DNA of 64,000 nt. Source: Bacteroidota bacterium. GTDB lineage: Bacteria; Bacteroidota; Ignavibacteria; UBA10030; UBA6906. A program made the translations under genes and the position numbers. The notes under the pieces are model-generated. The model ran no database searches and was not told the origin of the DNA. It saw only the letters and a list, made by a program, of their open reading frames with translations. Below are positions 8,096 to 15,530 of the stretch, piece by piece (position 1 is the first letter of the stretch; every line of letters begins with the position of its first letter). The DNA lies in contig JAHBUR010000004.1 of NCBI GenBank assembly GCA_019637975.1, positions 119,295 to 183,294 of the forward strand, given 5' to 3'.

Positions 8096-8830
8096 TTAGA
8101 AATAAATACTCAAGCCGAATTTGACGGCGTTGCCGCTAATCTGCCATCCCTTTGAGGTTCTTTCGAACTTGAAATCATAAAACGTGTTCGTGGAGTTCTT
8201 CGACTTTTCCGACACTGTCTCCGTGGAATACCTGACGGACAAACCGTACTCCGCATGAAGCGAGAACCGCGTTGAAGCAAACCATTCAGCTCCAATGAGC
8301 CCTGAAGCTCCGAAAGACCATGTTGTGCCCTGCTGTTCAAATGTCCTTCCACTAGAAGCTGGATTAAGCAAATCCAGATCATCAATCTGACGAGTAGCCC
8401 TTGAATGCGATACCAAAGGTCCAAAACCAAAGTACAGATTCACCTCATCCTCCGGATTGGGATAAACATGATATTGTGCATCAATCTGAATGTTTTGGCC
8501 TGTTCTCGACGTGCCCGCAGTGTTTCCTCTATACATCGTATCAGCTGCGAAATAGCGATAGTCTACATCCTCCTTCGATCCATCAATTCCAATTGAAATT
8601 CCGAATCGAAGTGCGCTATTGGGACCTAACTGGCATTTCCCAGAAATGGCTGTGCCTTGGAACGACGTAAGGGTTAAGTTGTTGCTGATTTGAAACTGCA
8701 ACGCCCAAGCCCCTTCCTTGAGCGAGTTGTGAGATTGAGTTTCCTCCGTCTGTGCAGAAACACGTACTGCGCCGAACGAGGCCGCAAGCATCACAACGAG
8801 GACGATATGCGAGTAGTGTTTGCGTAGCAT
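8096..8830 (-). CDS. Outer-membrane beta-barrel-like protein, unknown
   Basis: A 244-residue secreted protein. It has a signal peptide 'HIVLVVMLAASFGAVRVSAQ' with cleavage after SAQ near residue 25. Repeated amphipathic strands and a terminal 'NAVKFGLSIYF' ending in Phe follow, as expected for outer-membrane insertion. The ATG at 8828-8830 is preceded by GGAGAA; a 39-codon upstream extension overlaps the beta subunit gene and lacks a signal, so it is rejected. It sits between two subunit genes of a cytoplasmic enzyme, 56 bases after one and 18 before the other. Function unknown; OmpW/OmpA-like size. Confidence 0.75.
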   Translation of the reverse strand: MLRKHYSHIVLVVMLAASFGAVRVSAQTEETQSHNSLKEGAWALQFQISNNLTLTSFQGTAISGKCQLGPNSALRFGISIGIDGSKEDVDYRYFAADTMYRGNTAGTSRTGQNIQIDAQYHVYPNPEDEVNLYFGFGPLVSHSRATRQIDDLDLLNPASSGRTFEQQGTTWSFGASGLIGAEWFASTRFSLHAEYGLSVRYSTETVSEKSKNSTNTFYDFKFERTSKGWQISGNAVKFGLSIYF

Positions 8831-8886
8831 GATTGAATTCTCCTTCTTCGTGTTGTCTCTCCGTTTGAATAGCGGTTGAAAGTTTT

Positions 8887-9669
8887 TTACTTCGGAACCT
8901 TGATTTCTCCGGGAGGATAGAGCGGGAACATATTCTCCTCCATCCACTTGTTTGCCTGCAACGGCGTCATCTTCCAGCCGCTCGGGCAGTTGGAAACGAC
9001 TTCGATGAAGCAGGTTCCCTTCTTTTCTTTTTGATATTGGAATGCCTTCGTGATCGCCTTCTTCAGATAGCGAACGGCATTCGGTGTGTGAACGGAATTT
9101 CTGCTCACGTAGTATGCGCCGGGAAGCGTTGCCACCATTTCGGTAATCTTCATCGGAAAGCCGGCAGTTTCCACCGTGCGTCCGGCGGGCGATGTTGTGG
9201 TTTTCATGTTCAGCAGCGTTGTCGGAGCCATTTGCCCGCCCGTCATGCCGTAAATCGCGTTGTTGATGAACACCACAAGAATATTCTCGCCACGGTTGAC
9301 GGTGTGAATCGTCTCGGCAGTTCCAATCGCCGCAAGGTCCCCGTCGCCCTGATACGAGAAGACATATTTGTCAGGGAGAATGCGCTTGATTCCCGTCGCC
9401 ACCGCCGATGCACGACCGTGCGCGGCTTCCTGCATGTCAACGTTCATGTAGTGATAGGCAAAAACCGAGCAGCCTACCGGCGCAACGCCGATTGTCTGCT
9501 CCGCAATGCCGAGTTCATCAATCACTTCCATCAATACGCGATGGGCAACGCCGTGTCCGCAGCCGGGACAATAATGCAAACGCATGTCGGTAAGCGTGTC
9601 GGGTTTTTCGTACACGCAATCCATGTTTGCGATTTCGGGTTCGATCAAATCGAGAGTTTCGAGTGACAT
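8887..9669 (-). CDS. 2-oxoacid:ferredoxin oxidoreductase, beta (TPP-binding) subunit
   Basis: The 260-residue thiamine-diphosphate subunit. 'HYCPGCGHGVAHRV' starts the domain. 'GDGDLAAIGTAETIHTVNRG' followed by 'FINNAIYGMTGGQMAPTT' is the TPP-Mg motif (GDG...NN). 'MNVDMQEAAHGRASAVATGI' is characteristic of the VorA-like branch rather than pyruvate enzymes. The start at 9669 lies one base after the alpha subunit stop, so the two are translationally linked. The enzyme converts a 2-oxoacid and CoA to acyl-CoA, CO2 and reduced ferredoxin in the cytoplasm. Confidence 0.9.
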   Translation of the reverse strand: MSLETLDLIEPEIANMDCVYEKPDTLTDMRLHYCPGCGHGVAHRVLMEVIDELGIAEQTIGVAPVGCSVFAYHYMNVDMQEAAHGRASAVATGIKRILPDKYVFSYQGDGDLAAIGTAETIHTVNRGENILVVFINNAIYGMTGGQMAPTTLLNMKTTTSPAGRTVETAGFPMKITEMVATLPGAYYVSRNSVHTPNAVRYLKKAITKAFQYQKEKKGTCFIEVVSNCPSGWKMTPLQANKWMEENMFPLYPPGEIKVPK

Positions 9670-9670
9670 A

Positions 9671-10768
9671 TCAGTATGCCTCCGCGGTCTGTGCTACATT
9701 CTTCCGTATCAATTTGTCAAGCGCTTTGACAATTTCTTCCGGCGATGGGATAATGCCGCCCATGCGTCCGTAAAACTCAACCGGCACGCGGCCCTCGACG
9801 GCAAGCCGAACATCTTCCACCATTTGCCCGGCGTTCATTTCCACAGTCAGCATTCCCTGCACACGCCCGGCAAGATCAGCCAACGCTTTGGAGGGAAACG
9901 GGTAAAGGGTTTGAGGCCGCAACAGCCCGACACGAATTCCCTGGTCACGCGCCAACTCTACTGCACGATGCGCGATGCGCGCAACGAGTCCGTACGCGAC
10001 AATGAGAAACTCTGCATCGTCTGCATCCATCAATTCGTAACGAACCTCGTTCTCCGTCACTTTGCGGTATTTTTCTTGAAGATGGAGATTGATCTCTTCC
10101 ATCTTTTCGGGCTGAATATGCAACGACGTGATGATGTTCCGGGGACGTTCTGCCGGTTTGCCGGTTGTTGCCCACGGTTTCACAGGGACATGATCTTTGG
10201 GATCATACTCACGGAATTCGACCTTCTCCATCATCTGTCCGAGAGCACCATCGGCAAGAATCATCACCGGATTGCGATACTTATCCGCAAGATCGAAGCC
10301 GTCGAACACAAAGTCCGCCATTTCCTGCACGCTCGCCGGGGCGAGAACAATAAGCCTGTAGTCACCATGCCCGCCGCCTTTCGTTGCCTGGAAGTAATCA
10401 CCCTGCGACGGCTGAATGGTGCCGAGGCCGGGTCCGCCGCGGTTTACATTCGCGAGAAGACAGGGAAGCTCGGCACATGCGATGTATGACAAGCCTTCCT
10501 GCATGAGACTGATGCCGGGACTTGACGACGAAGTCATGACGCGGGCGCCCGCGCCGGAAGCTCCGTACACCATGTTGATCGATGCAACTTCACTTTCGGC
10601 CTGCAACACAATCATGCCGCGCTTTCGCCCTTCGTCGGCGAGGTACTCCAGCACTTCCGACTGCGGGGTGATAGGATAGCCGAAGTACGCCTGGCAGCCC
10701 GCACGGATAGCGGCTTCTGCAAGCGCTTCGTTTCCTTTCATAAGTCTGATGTTGTCATTGTCAGCCAC
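9671..10768 (-). CDS. vorB: 2-oxoacid:ferredoxin oxidoreductase, alpha subunit (VorB-like)
   Basis: The 365-residue alpha subunit. 'MKGNEALAEAAIRAGC' with 'AYFGYPITPQSEVLEYL' at the start, then 'QAESEVASINMVYGASGAGA', 'TSSSSPGISLMQEG' and 'GGPGLGTIQPSQGDYFQATK' follow the 3-methyl-2-oxobutanoate:ferredoxin oxidoreductase VorB pattern closely. I choose the GTG at 10766-10768, which follows AAAGGA, because the longer reading to 10879 runs through a hairpin and has no homologous look. Branched-chain 2-oxoacids or 2-oxobutyrate are likely substrates; 2-oxoglutarate is an alternative. Confidence 0.88.
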   Translation of the reverse strand: MADNDNIRLMKGNEALAEAAIRAGCQAYFGYPITPQSEVLEYLADEGRKRGMIVLQAESEVASINMVYGASGAGARVMTSSSSPGISLMQEGLSYIACAELPCLLANVNRGGPGLGTIQPSQGDYFQATKGGGHGDYRLIVLAPASVQEMADFVFDGFDLADKYRNPVMILADGALGQMMEKVEFREYDPKDHVPVKPWATTGKPAERPRNIITSLHIQPEKMEEINLHLQEKYRKVTENEVRYELMDADDAEFLIVAYGLVARIAHRAVELARDQGIRVGLLRPQTLYPFPSKALADLAGRVQGMLTVEMNAGQMVEDVRLAVEGRVPVEFYGRMGGIIPSPEEIVKALDKLIRKNVAQTAEAY

Positions 10769-10826
10769 GTTGGTTCCTTTCTTCTTGCAGTGAAAATTAA
10801 CAGTTTGAACATCCGTGAAAACACAA

Positions 10827-10861
10827 AACGCCGAAGGCACGACCATGCTGACTCCGGCGTT
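10827..10861 (-). terminator. Hairpin with T-rich tail before vorB
   Basis: A 7-base perfect GC-rich stem (AACGCCG at 10827-10833, CGGCGTT at 10855-10861) is followed on the minus strand by TTTTGTGTTTTC. It lies between the small membrane gene and the vorB start, so it may partly terminate or attenuate transcription from the upstream ferredoxin genes. The loop is long (21 bases), which lowers confidence. Confidence 0.45.
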
Positions 10862-10970
10862 CTGATTTTGAAATAACATTTTCTCTTCTTGTCACATGAC
10901 GATGAACCGTCATGCCGTTTACATCAAGGATGATACATCATCTTCAAGAAACATCCGTCATACCGGCTTT

Positions 10971-11138
10971 CTACCGTGCCTGCGTCTTCTTTCGTCGCCG
11001 GCGCATCGGCGGAAACAGCGGCCTGCGGCCCCGTTCATCCTCCTCCGTTGTTCCCTGAAACACCCATGCAATCACGTACACGAACGCGAGAAAGCCAAGC
11101 ACAAGCGTTATGATTTTGATGAAGGCTGCGAGTTCCAT
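10971..11138 (-). CDS. Small single-pass membrane protein
   Basis: A 55-residue protein starting MELAAFIKIITLVLGFLAF, a single membrane helix (about residues 5-27), followed by an acidic patch and a very basic tail ending 'RRRRKKTQAR'. The ATG at 11136-11138 has a perfect AAGGAGG ribosome site 5 bases upstream, which supports it as a real gene although it is short. It lies between the Vor ferredoxin subunit gene and vorB. I do not recognise a family. The topology suggests N-terminus out with the positive tail in the cytoplasm. Confidence 0.6.
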   Translation of the reverse strand: MELAAFIKIITLVLGFLAFVYVIAWVFQGTTEEDERGRRPLFPPMRRRRKKTQAR

Positions 11139-11174
11139 GGTTTCCTCCTTTCGGTGGAATGATTCGGCCAGGCT

Positions 11175-11453
11175 CTACGAGACTGTAACCGTGATATCCT
11201 GCTTCACGTTGCTGATCGTCGCAACAGGCGTTTTGCCTTTCTTTTTCTCCCGATAGACGGTAATCACCGCATCGGGACACACGAGCGCACAGTTGACGCA
11301 GCCTGTGCAGTTATCCTTCACAAGCACCGCATAGTGGTACCCTTGCTTGTTGAGATGGGGTGATAGTTCGATGCTTCCCTGCGGACACGCTTCGATACAT
11401 AACTCACACCCTTTGCAGGTTTCAACTTCAAATTTGACTGTTCCTTTTGCCAT
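11175..11453 (-). CDS. Two-cluster 4Fe-4S ferredoxin, Vor/Kor delta subunit
   Basis: A 92-residue ferredoxin with two full 4Fe-4S motifs: 'CKGCELCIEACP' near residue 13 and 'CTGCVNCALVCP' near residue 49, each CxxCxxCxxxCP. The N-terminal 'KGTVKFEVETCKGCELC' resembles the delta subunit of four-subunit 2-oxoacid oxidoreductases. It should pass electrons from the TPP subunit to external ferredoxin. It lies 25 bases after the acyl-CoA hydrolase/transferase gene stop and upstream of vorB on the same strand, separated from it by a small membrane gene and a hairpin. Confidence 0.88.
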   Translation of the reverse strand: MAKGTVKFEVETCKGCELCIEACPQGSIELSPHLNKQGYHYAVLVKDNCTGCVNCALVCPDAVITVYREKKKGKTPVATISNVKQDITVTVS

Positions 11454-11478
11454 GTGTTCTCCTTGGTTCTGCGCTTGT

Positions 11479-12816
11479 CTAACACGTGAAATACTGTTCT
11501 CTTGCGAAATCCTCCAACTCCGGCCGGAATTTCGGATGCGCTATACTGATCAACAACTCAATACGTTCACGGACTGATTTGCCGTGAAGATTTACAATAC
11601 CGTATTCCGTGACAACGTAGTGAACATCGCCACGCGTTGTTGTCACTCCGGCTCCCTCTCTCAGATGCGGCGTGATGCGGGAAACGGTATCATCCTTTGC
11701 GGTCGAAGGAAGGGCAATGATCGGCTTGCCTCCTTCGGAACGTGACGCCCCACGAATGAAATCCGTTTGCCCGCCGAAACCGCTGAAGAATTTGTAGCCC
11801 ATCGAGTCGGCACACACTTGTCCGGTCAAATCGATTTCGATTGCCGAGTTGACGGCAACCATTTTACGGTTGCGCGCAACCGTAAACGGATCGTTGGTGA
11901 ACTGTGTCGGGCGAAACTCCATAAACGGGTTATTGTCGATATAGTTGAACAATTCGTGCGAACCGAGCACGAACGAAGTCACGGTTTTCCCGGGCAGTAA
12001 TGTTTTCCGTTGGTTGGTAATCACGCCCGACTCAATCAGCGGAATGATGCCATCCGATACCATTTCGGAGTGAATGCCGAGATGTTTTCTATCGGTCAGG
12101 AACTTCACCGTTGCATCCGGGATGCGTCCGATGCCGAGTTGCAACGTTGAGCCGTCCTCAATCAGACTCGCAACATTCTCGCCGATTTTCCTGTAATTCT
12201 CCAATTCTTCCGGCGTTTCGTCACCTTCCATCTGCGGAAGCTCGCGCAGGGGCGTATCCACCTCAACACAATAATCGATTTTGTTGATATGAATAAAGGA
12301 ATCACCGAGTGTCCGGGGCATATTGGAATTGATTTGGGCAACTACAACTTTTGCAACATCTGTTGCCGTCTTTGTGCATTCAACACCGACTCCAAAACTG
12401 CAATATCCGTGTTCGTCGGGCGGCGAAACCTGAATGAGCGCAACATCAATACGGTAGTTCTTGCTTTGAATCAGTGACGGAATTTCCGAAAGAAAGATCG
12501 GTGTGAAATCCGCCCGGCCCTCGCAGACCGCCTTCCGGACATTCTTTCCGATAAAGAATGCATTGTGCCGGAAGTGTCCCTTCATCTCGGGGCGGACATA
12601 CACCGCTTCGCCGACGCCGAGCAAATGACAGACTTCAACATCGAACAACTCTTCGTAGCGCCCGACCATCGCATCCACCAGCACCTGCGGAACAGCACAG
12701 CCGGGATGAATGTAGACGCGGTCGCCCGAACGGATAACAGAAACGGCTTCTTCCGCACTGACGAATTTTCTTTCGTATTTTGATTTTATTGCCGGTGAAA
12801 CTGAACTGTAGTGCAT
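11479..12816 (-). CDS. Acetyl-CoA hydrolase / 4-hydroxybutyrate CoA-transferase family protein
   Basis: A 445-residue class I CoA-transferase of the Cat1/AbfT/Ach1 kind. The N-terminal domain contains 'EEAVSVIRSGDRVYIHPGCAVPQ'. The C-terminal domain has 'LQLGIGRIPDATVKFL', 'VCADSMGYKFFSGFGGQTDFIRGASRSEGGKPIIALPS' in two signatures, and 'VTEYGIVNLHGKSVRER', in which family members place their second substrate loop. These enzymes swap CoA between acetate and another acid through a glutamyl-CoA adduct. Between methionine gamma-lyase and Vor genes, it could recover CoA from propionyl- or branched acyl-CoA. Exact substrates are not deducible. Confidence 0.87.
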   Translation of the reverse strand: MHYSSVSPAIKSKYERKFVSAEEAVSVIRSGDRVYIHPGCAVPQVLVDAMVGRYEELFDVEVCHLLGVGEAVYVRPEMKGHFRHNAFFIGKNVRKAVCEGRADFTPIFLSEIPSLIQSKNYRIDVALIQVSPPDEHGYCSFGVGVECTKTATDVAKVVVAQINSNMPRTLGDSFIHINKIDYCVEVDTPLRELPQMEGDETPEELENYRKIGENVASLIEDGSTLQLGIGRIPDATVKFLTDRKHLGIHSEMVSDGIIPLIESGVITNQRKTLLPGKTVTSFVLGSHELFNYIDNNPFMEFRPTQFTNDPFTVARNRKMVAVNSAIEIDLTGQVCADSMGYKFFSGFGGQTDFIRGASRSEGGKPIIALPSTAKDDTVSRITPHLREGAGVTTTRGDVHYVVTEYGIVNLHGKSVRERIELLISIAHPKFRPELEDFAREQYFTC

Positions 12817-12841
12817 ACTCCTGTTCGATCCTTTCCTGCAA

Positions 12842-14164
12842 CTAATGGGTTTCGTCTAACGATACTGCAAGATCCCTGATGATATCTTCCGGTTTCTCGA
12901 GTCCGGGCGCCAGGCGAATTCCGCCGGGATTCATTCCTGCCGCCATTTGTTCTTCGGGAGGAATTGCCGAATGCGTCATCGAACCGGGATGCTCAATCAG
13001 CGTTCTGATGTTGCCGAGACTGACGGCAAGCGTGATGCAATACGCGTGCTTCGCCACGTGGTTGATGAAACGTTCTGCACGCTTGAGGCGATCGGCCGGA
13101 CTTTCGCCCTTCATCACGAAGTAAAGCATCGCGCCCGGGGCAAAGTTGCCGTCGTAGTCAACCATTTGGCGTCGCGCCAGTTCCGCTTGACCAAATTGCG
13201 CCAACCCCGGATAGTGGACACATTCAATTTCCGGGCGCGTTGTGAGAAACTCTGCAACCCTTTGCGCGGTTGCCTGCATTTGTCGCATCCGGACGGCCAG
13301 CGAGGGCAATCCCTGCACAAGCACGGGCCACGCCGCCTTCGACGACAACACGCCGCCGAAATCTTTGCGGTACAACATCAGCCTGTCATGACTCCACTTC
13401 GGACCGATGACAACTCCGCCGATGTCGGTTCCGAATCCCCCGATGGCTTTTGTGAGCGAGTGAACGACGAAGTCAATCCCCAAAGAAATCGGGCGCTGGC
13501 AGAACGGTGTTGCAAACGTGCTGTCAACAACCGTATAGATCCTCTCTTCTTCCGATCTGTTCCGGTTCAAATCTTTCACAATATCCGCAACGGCTTTCAA
13601 GTCAATGAGGCGAAGTGTCGGATTGACGGGTGATTCGAGATATACAACACGAGTGTTTTTTGTGACGTGACGGAGAATCACATTCGGATTCGTCATGTCA
13701 ACAAACGCTGTTTCGATCTTGAGCCGGGGATACCAGTTCGTCAACAGCGAGTACGTGCAGCCGTACAACGTTTTGTGCGCAATGATCTCGCTGCCGCTTC
13801 CCGTCAGCATTCCTAAAATGCCTGAGATTGCCGCCATGCCGCTTGCAAACGTAACGGCAACATCCCCGCCTTCAGCATACGCGAGATTCTCTTCCAGCAT
13901 ATCCTTGTTCGGTTCGCCGAGCCTGTCGTAGATGTAAATGGGAGCCTTACTCCTGACGGTAACTTCGTCGCTTGAATGCGCAAACTCCGCAAATCCCTCT
14001 GCGCCGCGTTGTGCCGAGTCGAGACGGAACGTTGCCGACGACGAGATGGGCGGGAGAAGATGGTGGCTGTAGTCCCATCGCGGATTTTGCGATTGTCCAT
14101 AGATCAAATGAGCTTCAACCGAATGGCCGTCTTCTTTCTTGTTGAGTTTTTCTGTCGATTTCAT
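12842..14164 (-). CDS. Methionine gamma-lyase (PLP-dependent Cys/Met metabolism enzyme)
   Basis: A 440-residue PLP enzyme of fold type I. The Schiff-base lysine lies in 'VHSLTKAIGGFGTD'. The PLP phosphate-binding 'TFASGMAAISGIL' and 'YLESPVNPTLRLIDL' are present. 'TLYGCTYSLL' carries the Tyr-Gly-Cys found in methionine gamma-lyases (Cys116 in the Pseudomonas enzyme), where cystathionine synthases lack the Cys. Reaction: methionine to methanethiol, ammonia and 2-oxobutyrate. 2-Oxobutyrate is a natural substrate for the Vor-type oxidoreductase downstream. The ATG at 14162-14164 is chosen; the longer reading overlaps the nitroreductase gene. The N-terminus is about 30 residues longer than usual. 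Confidence 0.75.
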   Translation of the reverse strand: MKSTEKLNKKEDGHSVEAHLIYGQSQNPRWDYSHHLLPPISSSATFRLDSAQRGAEGFAEFAHSSDEVTVRSKAPIYIYDRLGEPNKDMLEENLAYAEGGDVAVTFASGMAAISGILGMLTGSGSEIIAHKTLYGCTYSLLTNWYPRLKIETAFVDMTNPNVILRHVTKNTRVVYLESPVNPTLRLIDLKAVADIVKDLNRNRSEEERIYTVVDSTFATPFCQRPISLGIDFVVHSLTKAIGGFGTDIGGVVIGPKWSHDRLMLYRKDFGGVLSSKAAWPVLVQGLPSLAVRMRQMQATAQRVAEFLTTRPEIECVHYPGLAQFGQAELARRQMVDYDGNFAPGAMLYFVMKGESPADRLKRAERFINHVAKHAYCITLAVSLGNIRTLIEHPGSMTHSAIPPEEQMAAGMNPGGIRLAPGLEKPEDIIRDLAVSLDETH

Positions 14165-14186
14165 AACATCACCGTAGACTTGTTTA

Positions 14187-15266
14187 TCAGCGCAAAATGC
14201 AATCTTCCACCGGTCTTCTCGGACTCGGCGCCGGTTGGTCCAACGAATACCCGATGCGGAGCAGAAGTTGCGGCAACATGCCCAAGCCGAGTATCTTCTG
14301 CAGGTGCAGTCGTGCTTCCGGTATTTCGATCGGCATGTTGAAGAAGCTGAATTGCAACCCGTCACGCGTCAGGCCGAGAAGAATTCCCTCCAGTGTTTCC
14401 CCGACGCCAAGCCATGCCGGAATGGAATCTTCACTATACAGAACGAGAAGCGCCGGCGCCTCACGGCAGAGGCGCTCGTCGTGCTTTGCCCGTATTCCAC
14501 CCATATCAATTGTCTTCACTGCCCACGGCGCAACGGTCGAAGGCAAATCACCGATTCCAAAGGAAGCGCCCGTCATGCCGTCGGGCTTCTGTGTTGCGTT
14601 CGGACGAAGCCATTCGCCGAGTTCCTTTCTGAATTCCGGATCGGCCTGTTGAAGGCGGTCGGCGTGTGCTACCAGTTTTGCCACCGCTGCATTCCTTTTC
14701 GAATCTGTCGAGATGAAGATGGAAGCCTCCGATTCTTCTCTCGCTTCGCGATATCGTTCCATTATTACGTCCGGAACACGTGCCGCCAGAAACGCATTCC
14801 GGTTGGTGTGCCGACGGGCAATGACAGGAAACAACTGCTCAATCTTTTTGTCTCGATTACTCTGCAACGAGGGAGAGAGGGAGACAAAGGCAATCGGCAT
14901 TTCGCTGTCGCCGCTGAAATTGTAATCCGCACGGACATCAAACCCGAAGTGAATTGCGGCAATGCGCAAATTCATAATCGCCGCTCCGACACCCATCAAC
15001 AATTCCCTGTTGCTCGGATCGGCAACCGGAAGCCGCCGTGTGTAATCCGCATACACGGCAATCCCGTTATCGAACAGCCGGAACAACCAAGGTTGCGTGT
15101 TGTGGCTCGACGGTGCAAGAATTGCGTATCGCAGCAAATGCGTGAACCGTTCTTCATGAGGCCCGTTTTGCGGAAACGCGAGGTTCTCCACTTCATACGG
15201 GGTTCTCAAAGGATCATACGCGTCTGCCTTCATCACTTGTATATCATCAACCTCGATTGTTGCCAT
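14187..15266 (-). CDS. Acg-family nitroreductase-like flavoprotein
   Basis: A 359-residue member of the nitroreductase superfamily. 'RYAILAPSSHNTQPWLFRLF' around residue 45 is the FMN-binding start of the Acg group, and 'RRHTNRNAF' is another conserved stretch. 'GIGETLEGILLGLTRDGL'-type residues near the C-terminus (here GVGETLEGILLGLTRDGL) form the second flavin contact. The start ATG at 15264-15266 (or 15270-15272) overlaps the end of the ferredoxin gene by 20 bases, so the two are probably translated together and the ferredoxin may be its electron donor. Substrate unknown; Acg relatives may sequester flavin instead of reducing nitro compounds. Confidence 0.75.
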   Translation of the reverse strand: MATIEVDDIQVMKADAYDPLRTPYEVENLAFPQNGPHEERFTHLLRYAILAPSSHNTQPWLFRLFDNGIAVYADYTRRLPVADPSNRELLMGVGAAIMNLRIAAIHFGFDVRADYNFSGDSEMPIAFVSLSPSLQSNRDKKIEQLFPVIARRHTNRNAFLAARVPDVIMERYREAREESEASIFISTDSKRNAAVAKLVAHADRLQQADPEFRKELGEWLRPNATQKPDGMTGASFGIGDLPSTVAPWAVKTIDMGGIRAKHDERLCREAPALLVLYSEDSIPAWLGVGETLEGILLGLTRDGLQFSFFNMPIEIPEARLHLQKILGLGMLPQLLLRIGYSLDQPAPSPRRPVEDCILR

Positions 15267-15525
15267 GATCATCTTCTTGAAGCTGTGGCTCAGCCACTTC
15301 ATCTTCCGACCGGATTGCGTCGAGCGGGCAATCTTCTTTCGCCTCCAATACCAATTCTTCTTCTTCACTGTCAACAGGCTGCTTTCCGACGAAGTATGTG
15401 TTTGTCGGTTTGTGAAACTCGAAATTGTCGGGTGCCACAGCCGCGCAGTACGCGCAGCCGTCACACTCTTCTGTTGTGTGATATTTTCCCGGCACATTCT
15501 CCGGTAGTTTCGCCGCTTCGCTCAT
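15247..15525 (-). CDS. Single-cluster ferredoxin
   Basis: A 92-residue soluble ferredoxin. 'CDGCAYCAAVAPDNF' gives three ligands (CxxCxxC) and 'EDCPLDAI' the fourth, the layout of monocluster ferredoxins. The acidic C-terminal tail 'EDEVAEPQLQEDDHG' is unusual. It begins 5 bases after the ccmF stop and overlaps the start of the nitroreductase gene. It likely carries electrons between the Vor enzyme and the flavoprotein, an inference from position. Confidence 0.82.
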   Translation of the reverse strand: MSEAAKLPENVPGKYHTTEECDGCAYCAAVAPDNFEFHKPTNTYFVGKQPVDSEEEELVLEAKEDCPLDAIRSEDEVAEPQLQEDDHGNNRG

Positions 15526-15530
15526 GGTGT

